Shown here: positions 8,343 through 17,646 of the stretch, in pieces
Layout: each line of letters opens with the position of its first letter
Position numbering within the stretch: position 1 is the stretch's first letter
Source: JAEVLT01 sp044598425
GTDB lineage: Bacteria > Bacillota > Bacilli > Bacillales > Cytobacillaceae
Direction: 5' to 3'
DNA: 64,000 bases
NCBI GenBank assembly: GCA_044598425.1
Contig: CP172536.1
Location: 2,914,001-2,978,000 of the forward strand
Program-made: the position numbers and the translations under genes
Notes under the pieces: generated by a model
Database searches by the model: none
What the model was told of the DNA's origin: nothing
Seen by the model: the letters and a program-made list of their open reading frames with translations, nothing else

Positions 8343-10124
8343 TTAACCTACTTGAATCGATTGATGCTGTGACCGATGCAATCGCCAGTAATAACTTTTC
8401 TTCTGCATTAATTCTTCATGAGAGCCTGCTTCAATCAATCTTCCTTTATCAATGACGAAAATTCGGGTTGCATTTTGAATGGTGGAAAGCCGATGGGCGA
8501 TAATGAACGATGTTCTGCCTGCAAGCAGTGTCTCCAGCCCTTTTTGCAACGCAAGTTCGGTTTCTGTATCAATCGATGAAGTGGCCTCATCTAAAATTAA
8601 GATTTTGGGATCTGCCAATAACGCTCGGGCAAACGAAATTAACTGCCTCTGTCCGGTGGAAAGCCTTGAGCCCCTTTCATTCACCTCTGTTTGATAGCCA
8701 TCCTTCAATCGGCAGATAAACTCGTGTGCCTGCACGGCTTTTGACGCTTTGATCACTTCATCATCTGTTGCGTCTAACCGTCCAAAGCGGATATTATCCA
8801 TAATTGTTCCAGAAAAAATAAACGGATCCTGCAGCATAACCCCCATTTGCTTACGGAGAGACGAAAGGATTACCGTAGCGATGTCAATCCCGTCTATTTC
8901 AATTTTTCCACTGTTTAGATTATAAAAACGACTAATTAAACTGATAATCGTCGTCTTTCCCGAACCGGTAGCTCCTACAAAGGCAATCGTTTCACCAGGA
9001 TTAACGCAAAAATTCAAATCATGGAGAATTTTTTCCTCACCCTCGTAGCCAAATTCAACATGTTTAAATTCAACCTTCCCTTTGATGGCTGGCAATTCGC
9101 TTGCATGAGAAGCATCCAAAACAGTCGGCCTTTCATCCATCATTTCAAAAATCCGCTCTAAATACGCCGTTGCATTTATAATTGCATTATAAAAGTTCCC
9201 GATATTCGTTAAGGGAGTCCAAAACATCCAAATATAGCCGATAAATGCAATTAAGACTCCCACCGTAACACCTTGATTGATTTGCGAAATCCCAACAATA
9301 TAAATTAAGGAAACGGTTAGGGTTGAAAGATTTTCAATTGAAGGCCAAAGCAAAAATTGAATTTTTACCGCCTTCATCCATGAGGTCCGATAACTTTCGG
9401 ATACATCACGAAAAATACGTTTATTTTCTGCTTCCCGCGAAAAAGCCTGCGTTACTTTTATTCCATTGATGCTTTCATGAATATAAGCGTTCATGTTGGA
9501 TTGTTTATTGCTCAACGTTTGCCATGCCCGGCGTTGGGCATTTTTGATAAAAAAGATCACGATGGCTAAAATGGGAAAACCGACCATGGACAAGAGCGTC
9601 AGTTTTACATTAATCGAAAACATAAAACCAAGAATGACAAAAAGACTAAAAAGATCCGTAATTAAATTAATGAATCCGTTTGAAAGCAAGTCACTTAAGG
9701 AATTAACGTAATTGACCACTCGCACAAGAATTTTCCCATGCGGCCGGCTATCGTAGAAAGAGAAAGATAATTTTTGCAGATGTGTAAACAAATCGGTCCG
9801 TATATTTTGAATGACGCTTTGCCCAATGTCTGTCATCATGCGAATTTTATACTTCAAACTCACCCCCGTAACGACTAAAGAGAGCAGATAAATCCCCGCA
9901 AGAACCCACAGTCCCCTGATGTCTTTGTTTGGGATTTTTACGTCAATTGCCTGTTTAATCAAATACGGTCCAATCAAATTCGCCCCACTGGCAATGAGCA
10001 TGATGATAACAGTTAAAATCAATTTCTTTTTGTAGGGAGCTAAATAACCAAACAATCGCTTTAGATGGATGAAACGAAAAGGAGATTCCAATTCTTCATC
10101 AACATCAAATTTATTGCGTGCCAT
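8343..10124 (-). CDS. ABC exporter half-transporter, catalytic-site subunit
   Basis: A 593-residue type IV ABC exporter: six transmembrane helices (residues ~35-330) followed by a nucleotide-binding domain. Walker A GATGSGKTT (~385), Q-loop LQDPFIFSG, signature LSTGQRQL (~490) and Walker B ILILDEATSSID with the catalytic Glu, then H-loop IAHRLST. Its signature is LSTGQ rather than LSGGQ. It overlaps the next gene upstream by 14 nt, and the two NBDs are complementary, so they almost certainly form a heterodimeric exporter like B. subtilis YfiBC or YheIH (BmrCD). Such pumps expel drugs or lipophilic compounds. The substrate is not known. Confidence 0.9.
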   Translation of the reverse strand: MARNKFDVDEELESPFRFIHLKRLFGYLAPYKKKLILTVIIMLIASGANLIGPYLIKQAIDVKIPNKDIRGLWVLAGIYLLSLVVTGVSLKYKIRMMTDIGQSVIQNIRTDLFTHLQKLSFSFYDSRPHGKILVRVVNYVNSLSDLLSNGFINLITDLFSLFVILGFMFSINVKLTLLSMVGFPILAIVIFFIKNAQRRAWQTLSNKQSNMNAYIHESINGIKVTQAFSREAENKRIFRDVSESYRTSWMKAVKIQFLLWPSIENLSTLTVSLIYIVGISQINQGVTVGVLIAFIGYIWMFWTPLTNIGNFYNAIINATAYLERIFEMMDERPTVLDASHASELPAIKGKVEFKHVEFGYEGEEKILHDLNFCVNPGETIAFVGATGSGKTTIISLISRFYNLNSGKIEIDGIDIATVILSSLRKQMGVMLQDPFIFSGTIMDNIRFGRLDATDDEVIKASKAVQAHEFICRLKDGYQTEVNERGSRLSTGQRQLISFARALLADPKILILDEATSSIDTETELALQKGLETLLAGRTSFIIAHRLSTIQNATRIFVIDKGRLIEAGSHEELMQKKSYYWRLHRSQHQSIQVG

Positions 10125-11880
10125 TTAAAGAAATCACTTCCTTACTGCCGGATTGCTCATCGAAATTGCCAAATTGATTTTTAAACACATGGTAATAATA
10201 GCCCTTTTTCTTAATTAGTTCCTCATGCTTTCCCCTTTCAATGATTCTTCCATTGTCCATGACAAGAATAAAATCCGCTTCTTTGACGGATGAAATGCGA
10301 TGGGCAATAATAAAGCATGTTTTTTCTTGGAGAATCGACTTGAGCGTTTGCTGGATTTTCAATTCCGTTTCCATATCAACTGCTGAGGTTGTATCGTCTA
10401 GAATCAGGATCGCTGGATCTTTCAAAATGGCCCTTGCTAACGCAATCCGCTGTCTTTGTCCGCCGGATAAGCCAACGCCGCGTTCGCCGACAATCGTATC
10501 GTATCCGTCCGGAAGCTCGGAAATAAAACCGTGAGCTTCCGCCGCCATTGCCGCTGACTGAACAGATTCAATTGAGGCCTCCGGGTGGCCGTAGGCGATA
10601 TTTCCTTCAATCGTATCGGAAAACAGAAAAATATCCTGCATCACCATCGCAATATTGTTTCTTAACTTATGAATATCCCAATCTTTTACATTCACCCCAT
10701 CCACTCGTACCTCACCAAGATCGGGATCATAAAACCGGCTTAGAAGATTCACTAACGTTGACTTTCCCGCCCCAGTTGGCCCAATAATTCCGACTGTTTG
10801 ACCCGGTATTACTTTAAAGTGAATGTTTTCTAAAACTGGTTCATCACCATAGCTGAAGGAGACATGATCAAATTCAACGACACCTTTAAAATTTTTCACA
10901 TTAGCTGTCATCGCACCGTTGGTTATTTTCGGTTTCGTGTTGAGCAAATCTTCCACTTTTTCCGCCGATGCAACAAACCGCTGGACATCATTGATTAGCC
11001 AGCCTGCCATCCGCATCGGATTGTTCAATGCCCATAATAACGAATTAAAGGTAACCAATTGCCCAAGAGTAAGGGAACCGTTAATCACCATGGTGCCGCC
11101 GACTACAATCATGATTACGGATAAGACCCCGGCAAGCGAATCAAGAATGGGTAAATACCTTTCCCAAACATACGCGGAGAGGATATTTTTTTCTTTGAAA
11201 GCTTTGTTTTCGACCGAAAATTTTTCAATTTCATAGTCTTCTTTGGCAAAAGCCTTCACCACACGGTTTCCACTAATATTTTCCTGAACAACTGAATTCA
11301 ATCGGGCAAACTGCCCCCTAATTTCCGAAAACGTCGGTTTAACCGTATACGCCAATTGGTAAGCAAAAAAGCCTATGATCGGGGTAACCGCCAGCATCGC
11401 CAATGCCAACGGCGGATGAATCGAGAACATAAAGACAAGCGCAAACAGCAGGATTGTAAAATTTTCAAAAATCATATAAATAACCCACGCCGTAAAATGC
11501 CGGACCGCTTCCAAATCCCCCGTCATCCGAGCCATAATATCGCCCGTTTTCGTCCGATCATAATAACTAAAATCCAGCTGCTGAAGCCGATCATACAACT
11601 GTTCCCGCATCATGAAAATAACGCTTTGGGATACCCGCTCGAACATCAATTGATAATTGTAGCGAATCACGGTCTTGATCACAGTGACCCCAACCATCAG
11701 CCCTAAAAACGAAACCAATAAGCCACTTTTGCCTCCCAAAATGACTTTATCAACAATTTTTCCGGCAATATACGGATTCACCATGTTTAACGCCGAAACC
11801 ACTAACGACAAAAAAAGCCCAAGGAACAACCTCACCCGGTATTGCCGGATATAGCTCCATGCCCAACGCATGCTTTGCAC
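10111..11880 (-). CDS. ABC exporter half-transporter, degenerate-site subunit
   Basis: A 589-residue ABC exporter subunit with six TM helices (~15-290) and a C-terminal NBD. Walker A GPTGAGKST, Q-loop MQDIFLFSD, canonical signature LSGGQRQR, and Walker B ILILDDTTSAVD, in which Asp replaces the catalytic Glu. With the partner's LSTGQ signature this makes one degenerate ATP site, the hallmark of heterodimeric exporters. The GTG start at 11880 is chosen because AAGGAGG lies nine bases upstream; the codons before it include the ribosome site itself. First gene of a two-gene operon. Sequence region 11881-11957 upstream is AT-rich and could hold the promoter (TATATT). Confidence 0.9.
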   Translation of the reverse strand: MQSMRWAWSYIRQYRVRLFLGLFLSLVVSALNMVNPYIAGKIVDKVILGGKSGLLVSFLGLMVGVTVIKTVIRYNYQLMFERVSQSVIFMMREQLYDRLQQLDFSYYDRTKTGDIMARMTGDLEAVRHFTAWVIYMIFENFTILLFALVFMFSIHPPLALAMLAVTPIIGFFAYQLAYTVKPTFSEIRGQFARLNSVVQENISGNRVVKAFAKEDYEIEKFSVENKAFKEKNILSAYVWERYLPILDSLAGVLSVIMIVVGGTMVINGSLTLGQLVTFNSLLWALNNPMRMAGWLINDVQRFVASAEKVEDLLNTKPKITNGAMTANVKNFKGVVEFDHVSFSYGDEPVLENIHFKVIPGQTVGIIGPTGAGKSTLVNLLSRFYDPDLGEVRVDGVNVKDWDIHKLRNNIAMVMQDIFLFSDTIEGNIAYGHPEASIESVQSAAMAAEAHGFISELPDGYDTIVGERGVGLSGGQRQRIALARAILKDPAILILDDTTSAVDMETELKIQQTLKSILQEKTCFIIAHRISSVKEADFILVMDNGRIIERGKHEELIKKKGYYYHVFKNQFGNFDEQSGSKEVISLNGTQ

Positions 11881-11954
11881 GATCAACAACCTCCTTTCGA
11901 CTGGCAGTAAACATAAATATATAATATTATCCATTACACCCTGATATGTATGTG

Positions 11955-11998
11955 CAAAAAAGAATAGGCATATGGATGCCTTTACCTATTCTCTTTTT
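11955..11998. terminator. Hairpin upstream of ABC operon / second terminator of glucosidase
   Basis: AGAATAGG and CCTATTCT pair around a 16-nt loop, with AAAAAA on one side and TTTTT on the other, so it could stop transcription both ways. It lies between the glucosidase stop and the exporter promoter. Confidence 0.6.
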
Positions 11999-12087
11999 AT
12001 AATTTAGTGCTGGACATTATATTAAAGGAATAATTCTTACGTTCCAAGAACTTACTTTGAAGCAAAATTCGCTTGCTGTGAATAAAG

Positions 12088-12110
12088 TAAAAAGGGGACA
12101 ATGCCCCTTA
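12088..12110 (-). terminator. Terminator of alpha-glucan operon
   Basis: On the minus strand GGGGCATTGTCCCC followed by TTTTTAC, directly after the glucosidase stop codon. Confidence 0.75.
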
Positions 12111-13778
12111 CTTCAATAAATAAACTCTCGTTTCATATGGCTTTAGTGTAAAAGCTTTTCGCAACTTTTTATCGGCAATCTCATAATTGTGTAGTAAAAG
12201 TTCTGATTTAGTAAACTTTAGACTCGAAGGAATACTAAATCTCGTTGATTTATCACTAAAATTATTGATCACGATTGCCTTACGATTTCCTAACATCCTT
12301 GTATATACAAATAACCTTGGATGATTTGGGAATAACAATTCGTACGTTCCGTATACAAACACCGCATATTGCTTCCGAATTTTAATCAATTCTTTATAAA
12401 ATTGTAAAATGGAATCAGGAGCCTTCAATTGTTCCTCGACATTAATCTGTTTGTAATTCGGGTTTACGCCAAGCCATGTTTCATCCGCAGTAGTAAAGCC
12501 TGCCATATTTGTTGAATCCCACTGCATCGGTGTACGCGAATTATCACGGCCCCTTTTCCAAATAATCTCCATCATCTCATCATGTGTTCGGCCTTTTTTC
12601 GTTTCGATATGGTAATAGTTAATCATGCCCACATCATTGTAATCATTAATCGATGGAAATTTAACATTTGTCATGCCAATTTCTTGGCCTTGATAAATAA
12701 ATGGCGTACCCTTCATGAGAAAGTATAAAGCTCCTAGCATTTTAGCACTCTCTTGCCAATATTCCTGGTCATTTCCCCACGTTGATACTCTTCTTGGCTG
12801 ATCGTGATTTTCAATAAATAACGCGTTCCAGCCTCTTCCTTCCAAGCCTTTTTGCCATTTAGTCAAAGCCTTCTTTAATCCGCGAACATCTACTGTACCT
12901 TTTGAATCCTTATCCCAAAGGCCTAAAAATTCAAACTGGAAGATCATATTGAAATAACCATTTTCCTCACCAACCCACTTCTCGGCATCATCAAGCCCCA
13001 CACCATTTGCTTCTCCTACTGTCATAACGTCATAGTTTTTAATCGTTTTTTGCGTGAATTCAGATAGAAATTCATCAATCCCGTCTACATTCATCATATA
13101 GGGAAAGCATGGGACGTAATCCAGTTTTTTAGGATTCGGCATATCCGGGAAACCCGGTTCTTTTTTAATATGGGAAATGGCATCGACCCGGAAACCGTCT
13201 ATTCCTTTTTCCAGCCACCAATTGACCATCTCTGCTAGTGCATCTCTAACCTCGGAGTTTTCCCAATTCAAATCGGGCTGACGCTCTGAGAAAATATGCA
13301 TAAAATATTGGTCTGTCTGTTCGTCATACTTCCACGCCGATCCGCTAAAAATAGACTCCCAGTTGTTCGGCTCTTTGCCATTTTTACCGTCGCGCCAAAT
13401 ATACCAATCTCGCTTTGGGTTATCTTTGGATAAACTCGACTCAATAAACCAAGGATGTTCATCGCTTGTATGGTTAATTACTAAGTCCAAAATCAATTTC
13501 ATGTCGCGCTTATGAATTTCTTTCAGCAGTTCGTCAAAATCCTCCATCGTGCCAAATTCGTCCATAATGCTTTGATAATCCGAAATATCATAACCATTAT
13601 CATCATTAGGCGATTTGTACATCGGGCATAACCAAATCACATCGATACCTAATTCCTTAAGGTAATCCAATTTGGAGGTTACCCCTTTTAAATCCCCTAT
13701 ACCATCACCGTTGAAATCCATAAAACTCCTTGGGTATATTTGGTATACAACACTTTCTTTCCACCATTTTTTATTCAT
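12108..13778 (-). CDS. malL: GH13 alpha-glucosidase (oligo-1,6-glucosidase type)
   Basis: A 556-residue cytosolic GH13 enzyme of the oligo-1,6-glucosidase/sucrase-isomaltase group. Start WWKESVVYQIYPRSFMDFNGDGIGDL is diagnostic. Conserved regions: LDLVINHTSDEHPWF (region I), GFRVDAISHI with the nucleophile Asp, TVGEANGV with the acid/base Glu, and FIENHDQPRRVS with the third carboxylate; NSRTPMQWD near the C-terminal domain. The Val after the region II Asp-bearing block is usual in alpha-1,6-active members. No signal peptide. It is the last gene of the locus, 109 nt after the neopullulanase, and would convert isomaltose, panose and maltose released by the other amylases to glucose. Exact preference is inferred. 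Confidence 0.9.
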   Translation of the reverse strand: MNKKWWKESVVYQIYPRSFMDFNGDGIGDLKGVTSKLDYLKELGIDVIWLCPMYKSPNDDNGYDISDYQSIMDEFGTMEDFDELLKEIHKRDMKLILDLVINHTSDEHPWFIESSLSKDNPKRDWYIWRDGKNGKEPNNWESIFSGSAWKYDEQTDQYFMHIFSERQPDLNWENSEVRDALAEMVNWWLEKGIDGFRVDAISHIKKEPGFPDMPNPKKLDYVPCFPYMMNVDGIDEFLSEFTQKTIKNYDVMTVGEANGVGLDDAEKWVGEENGYFNMIFQFEFLGLWDKDSKGTVDVRGLKKALTKWQKGLEGRGWNALFIENHDQPRRVSTWGNDQEYWQESAKMLGALYFLMKGTPFIYQGQEIGMTNVKFPSINDYNDVGMINYYHIETKKGRTHDEMMEIIWKRGRDNSRTPMQWDSTNMAGFTTADETWLGVNPNYKQINVEEQLKAPDSILQFYKELIKIRKQYAVFVYGTYELLFPNHPRLFVYTRMLGNRKAIVINNFSDKSTRFSIPSSLKFTKSELLLHNYEIADKKLRKAFTLKPYETRVYLLK

Positions 13779-13887
13779 TTTATATAATTCCTCGCTTGAT
13801 CAATAATTTTAAAGAAGAACATATCTTAGACATCTCAATTTCGAAATATCTTATACTATAGTAATCTCTCAAAACTTGCCTTCTTCT

Positions 13888-15666
13888 TTAAAACGCCAAA
13901 ATAGTAAGGCCAAAAGGAGAAAGGACAATATCCAGTTCATCTTTTTTATGAATAAAATAATCAGCAGTCAGCAAATTTGTAATTTTTTTACCTTTTAGAT
14001 TGAACGGTATATTAACTGTGATCTCTTTTTCGGAATTATTGTATACAAATATGATCGTTTGCTCTTGATATGTTTTCGTATAGATCACGTGATTTGTTTC
14101 ATTACTAGCCAAAACAAATTGGAACGTTCCTTTGTTTCCAAATGCCAAATTTTCTTTTCTTAACCGAATTAAACGAGATACAAACTTATGTAAATCTTGA
14201 TTTTGTTTTTCCTCTTCCCAAATCATACACATCCGGCATCCCGGATCCATATCACCTGTCATACCAATTTCATCTCCATAATAAATACATGGAGAACCCG
14301 GTGAAGAAAGCAAAAACGTAAGCAGTTGTTTTACTTTCATAGTATTTTCGTTGCAAACTGTTGCTATTCTTGGAGTATCATGACTTCCAAGTAAGTTAAA
14401 CGCAGCTTCCGTTACATGTTCTGGATACATAAGCAGGGCGTCTGTTGTTTTAGTCACAAAATCTTCTGCATTTATTTTTTCTTTGGCGAAAAATTGAATA
14501 GCAGCATTTGTATATGGGTAATTCATAACTGCATCGAATTGGTCCCCTTGCAGCCAAGGCATGGCATCGTGCCAAATTTCACCTAATATATAGAGATCCG
14601 GCTTAATTGCTTTTACTTCTTTTCTAAATTCCCGCCAAAAATCATGGGACACTTCATTTGCCACATCTAAGCGCCAGCCGTCAATGTCGAATTCCCTTAC
14701 CCAGTATCGCCCTACTTCCAGCAAATACTCTCTTACTTCAGGATGGCCTGTATTTAACTTCGGCATTGCATATGTGAATGCAAAGGTATCATAATTCGGT
14801 TCAGGTTTTGTTTTCACAGGAAAATCATGAATATAAAACCAGTCTTTATACCTAGACCCATTTCCGTTCTTAAGGACATCTTGAAATTGAGGAAAATAAA
14901 AACCGCAATGGTTAAACACAGCATCAAGCATGACCCTAATTCCCTTTTCATGACATACTTGTACAAGACGTTTAAATGTATCTTTATCACCGAATTGGGG
15001 GTCAATCTCCATGTAATCGATCGTGTCATATTTATGATTGGAGTATGCTTTAAAAATAGGGGTGAAATAAATACCAGTAATCCCTAACTGAACCAAATAA
15101 TCAATATGTTGTATAACTCCCTCAAAATCTCCCCCGAAGAAATTCGTTGGAGTAGGCTTCATACTTCCCCAAGGCAATGTTCCTTTTGGATTGTTTTTTG
15201 TATTACCATTCGCAAAACGATCAGGAAAAATTTGGTACCATATGGTATCCTTTACCCATGCTGGGATTTGAAATACGTCCTCTTCATTCAAAAATGGAAA
15301 TGTGAAATAAACGGAGTTATCTTCGAATGACACCTCTTCGAAAAAACCTTTTTCTGTATAGATGAGCTTATCTCCACGGGATACTAATTCAAATCCATAT
15401 TTTAAACGGCGATAGTCGGGTTGAACGGCTGCCTCCCAGTAATCAAATAGTTCAGTCTTGCCTTTTTTAGTCATCTCTACCTTCTCCCATGTTTTCCAAC
15501 AATGGGTGCCATCTTTTGATTCTTTCCAGGAGTATGGATCTCCGGAAATGATATACACTTTATCTACATCATCACGCTTTGTTCGCAATCGTAAATGAAT
15601 TGTTTTGTTATCATAAGCATAGGCAAAATTATTTTTGGGCCTATGAAATATAGCTTCTTTCAACAT
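13888..15666 (-). CDS. Cyclomaltodextrinase / neopullulanase / maltogenic amylase
   Basis: A 592-residue GH13_20 enzyme. N-terminal CBM34-like domain (MLKEAIFHRPKNNFAYAYD... to ~125) typical of dimeric neopullulanases, then the barrel: IPAWVKDTIWYQIFPDRFANG, LDAVFNHCGFYF (region I), IDGWRLDVANEVSHDFW (nucleophile Asp), YILGEIWHDAMPWL (Glu) and NLLGSHDTPRI (Asp). These intracellular enzymes cleave cyclodextrins, pullulan fragments and maltodextrins to maltose or panose. No signal peptide. The start at ATG 15664-15666 is chosen because GGAGG overlaps the upstream ATG and is seven bases from this one. It sits 86 nt after the importer genes in the same direction. Confidence 0.9.
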   Translation of the reverse strand: MLKEAIFHRPKNNFAYAYDNKTIHLRLRTKRDDVDKVYIISGDPYSWKESKDGTHCWKTWEKVEMTKKGKTELFDYWEAAVQPDYRRLKYGFELVSRGDKLIYTEKGFFEEVSFEDNSVYFTFPFLNEEDVFQIPAWVKDTIWYQIFPDRFANGNTKNNPKGTLPWGSMKPTPTNFFGGDFEGVIQHIDYLVQLGITGIYFTPIFKAYSNHKYDTIDYMEIDPQFGDKDTFKRLVQVCHEKGIRVMLDAVFNHCGFYFPQFQDVLKNGNGSRYKDWFYIHDFPVKTKPEPNYDTFAFTYAMPKLNTGHPEVREYLLEVGRYWVREFDIDGWRLDVANEVSHDFWREFRKEVKAIKPDLYILGEIWHDAMPWLQGDQFDAVMNYPYTNAAIQFFAKEKINAEDFVTKTTDALLMYPEHVTEAAFNLLGSHDTPRIATVCNENTMKVKQLLTFLLSSPGSPCIYYGDEIGMTGDMDPGCRMCMIWEEEKQNQDLHKFVSRLIRLRKENLAFGNKGTFQFVLASNETNHVIYTKTYQEQTIIFVYNNSEKEITVNIPFNLKGKKITNLLTADYFIHKKDELDIVLSPFGLTILAF

Positions 15667-15752
15667 ATTTGCATCCTCCATAACCTTTCATATTAATTGA
15701 GTAACAAAATATCCATTTACACAATATTGCGTGTAAATGGACCAACTTGTTG

Positions 15753-16601
15753 TTATCCCTTCACTGAACCGGCAACCAGCCCTGAGGCAATGTATTTTTG
15801 TAACAAACCAAAGATGATCGTTAATGGCAATGCAGAAAGTAATGCAGCGGCTGCGAACTCTCCCCAACTTTGTGCAAATTTTCCGCTGATCATTTGATAC
15901 ATTCCAACACCCAATGTATAATTTTGTGGTGATTGAATAATCGTTCCAGCTAAAACATATTCACCAAACGCTCCCATTAATGTAAATAAGAAGATAACGA
16001 CCAACATCGGCATAGATAAAGGAAGCAAGATCTTTATAAACCTTTGCCAAGCATTTGCTCCATCAATAATGGCGGATTCGTCCAGTTCTTTTGGAACGGT
16101 ATCAAAATAATTTTTCAAAAGCCAAATATTATAAGCGCTTCCACCAAGCATAACTAAAATATAGGAGGCAATGCTATCAATCATGCCGTACTTAGCTAAA
16201 ACTCCGTAAATAGCAGCGATTGCTAAAAAGTTCGGGAACATTTGCAGAATCAAAAGAGTCATTAGTCCATACTTTCGCCCATAAAAGCGTTGTCTCGAGA
16301 AAGCAAATGCAGAAGTTGCTGTAAAGAAAACTTGGCCAACTGCAACACTTAAACCGACTATTAAGCTATTTCTTACCCAAATGAGAAATTGCCCATCTTG
16401 AAAAAGTTTAATATAGTTTGTTAACGATGCATTTTTTGGAATAAGTGATGCCGAGAAATAAGTATTCGTTGGATTAAATGAAGCTGTAACAACAAATAGC
16501 ATTGGGATAATCGATACTAAAATAACACACCAAATAAAAATCCTTGAAACCCAAAGAACAATCCCTTCCCCAGGCTTTAATTTTTTTCGTTTCTCCTTCA
16601 T
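15753..16601 (-). CDS. Maltodextrin-type ABC importer permease (MalG-like)
   Basis: A 282-residue inner-membrane permease of the carbohydrate uptake CUT1 group with six TM helices. The cytoplasmic EAA loop reads ELDESAIIDGANAWQRFIKILLPLSMP, where the ATPase docks, as in MalG/MdxG. Length matches MdxG (278). Its ATG overlaps the stop of the preceding permease gene (TAATG), so the two are translationally coupled. Together with the neighbouring permease and lipoprotein it imports maltodextrins made by the wall-bound amylase. No ATPase gene is in the locus; a shared MsmX-type ATPase encoded elsewhere is expected. Confidence 0.92.
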   Translation of the reverse strand: MKEKRKKLKPGEGIVLWVSRIFIWCVILVSIIPMLFVVTASFNPTNTYFSASLIPKNASLTNYIKLFQDGQFLIWVRNSLIVGLSVAVGQVFFTATSAFAFSRQRFYGRKYGLMTLLILQMFPNFLAIAAIYGVLAKYGMIDSIASYILVMLGGSAYNIWLLKNYFDTVPKELDESAIIDGANAWQRFIKILLPLSMPMLVVIFLFTLMGAFGEYVLAGTIIQSPQNYTLGVGMYQMISGKFAQSWGEFAAAALLSALPLTIIFGLLQKYIASGLVAGSVKG

Positions 16602-17575
16602 TAGTTGTCACTCTCCTCAAATGCACGAGTATACTTCATCTGAATGAAGCTCAGAACACCTACGAATATAAATAATATGATTGAAATTGTGGCAGATAAA
16701 TCAAATCGGTTAAAAGTCAAGGTCATCTTATAAGCTGCAGATGCCAAGTTATCTGTATATCCAACAAACTGATTATCAGAACGGGCAGGGTTACCTTGTG
16801 TCAACAAATATACGGCATTAAAGTTATTAAAGTTAAAAGCAAAACTTGGGATAATTAAAGGAAGACTTATTTTCCAAATTACTGGCAATGTAATTAGACG
16901 AAACTGTTGGAACCATTTCGCTCCATCCATCGCACTTGCTTCATATAGTTCATTTGGAACGGCCTGTAATGCGCCTAAACAAACTGTCATCATATAGGGA
17001 AAACCAGCCCATAAATTTACCATAATAATGGAAACCTTAGCCCAAGTTGGGTCATTTAACCATGGAATTCGTGGGAGTCCAATTGATTGTAAAAGAGCAT
17101 TAATTTGACCATAAGTATCATTTAAAAGTCCTTGCCAAGCAAGTAAACTTATTAACGCTGGAACTGCCCAAGGTATAATTAAAATAGATCGATAAATTGC
17201 TGCCTCTCTCATATTTTTGTTATTAAGGATTACCGCTAACGTTAATCCTACGAAATAATTGAGAAGGGTTGAGACGACCGCGAAAAATAAACTCCAAATT
17301 AAAGTCGGTATAAAAAGGGTTGACAATGGATTACTTGGATTTAAAATTGACTCGAAATTTTTTAATCCAACCCATTGATAGCTTAAAAAATGTGCAGAGT
17401 TAAAATTAGTAAAGGCAATATACATGGTGTATAGGATAGGGGCTATACTTAAAACCGAAATTGAGATTAAAGCAGGTGATAAGAAGCCATATGCTGACCA
17501 ATTTACTTTTCGGCGCTTTGAAAAATTTGATTTTTCTTTTTTGATCTGCTTATTTGCATTAATGGTACTTTCCAT
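16601..17575 (-). CDS. Maltodextrin-type ABC importer permease (MalF-like)
   Basis: A 324-residue CUT1 permease, with a basic N-terminus (KKEKSNFSKRRKVN) then six to seven TM helices and the EAA loop ELYEASAMDGAKWFQQFRLITLPVIW. It is shorter than B. subtilis MdxF (435) and E. coli MalF (514): it lacks the large extracytoplasmic P2 loop that widens those proteins, resembling AmyD/CymF-type permeases. It is cotranscribed between the binding lipoprotein and the second permease. A hairpin between the lipoprotein and this gene probably lowers permease expression relative to the binding protein. Confidence 0.92.
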   Translation of the reverse strand: MESTINANKQIKKEKSNFSKRRKVNWSAYGFLSPALISISVLSIAPILYTMYIAFTNFNSAHFLSYQWVGLKNFESILNPSNPLSTLFIPTLIWSLFFAVVSTLLNYFVGLTLAVILNNKNMREAAIYRSILIIPWAVPALISLLAWQGLLNDTYGQINALLQSIGLPRIPWLNDPTWAKVSIIMVNLWAGFPYMMTVCLGALQAVPNELYEASAMDGAKWFQQFRLITLPVIWKISLPLIIPSFAFNFNNFNAVYLLTQGNPARSDNQFVGYTDNLASAAYKMTLTFNRFDLSATISIILFIFVGVLSFIQMKYTRAFEESDN

Positions 17576-17602
17576 GTTAATCCCACCTTTATATTAAAGA
17601 AG

Positions 17603-17631
17603 GGAGAAGATGACAAGTTGCCACCTTCTCC
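17603..17631 (-). promoter_or_regulatory. Intercistronic hairpin between binding protein and permease
   Basis: On the minus strand GGAGAAGGTGG and CATCTTCTCC (stem of 7-8 pairs) with no strong T-run. Placed directly after the lipoprotein gene, such partial terminators/stabilising hairpins let binding protein be made in excess over the membrane parts. Function inferred from position. Confidence 0.6.
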
Positions 17632-17646
17632 TAATAAATTCCGTTT

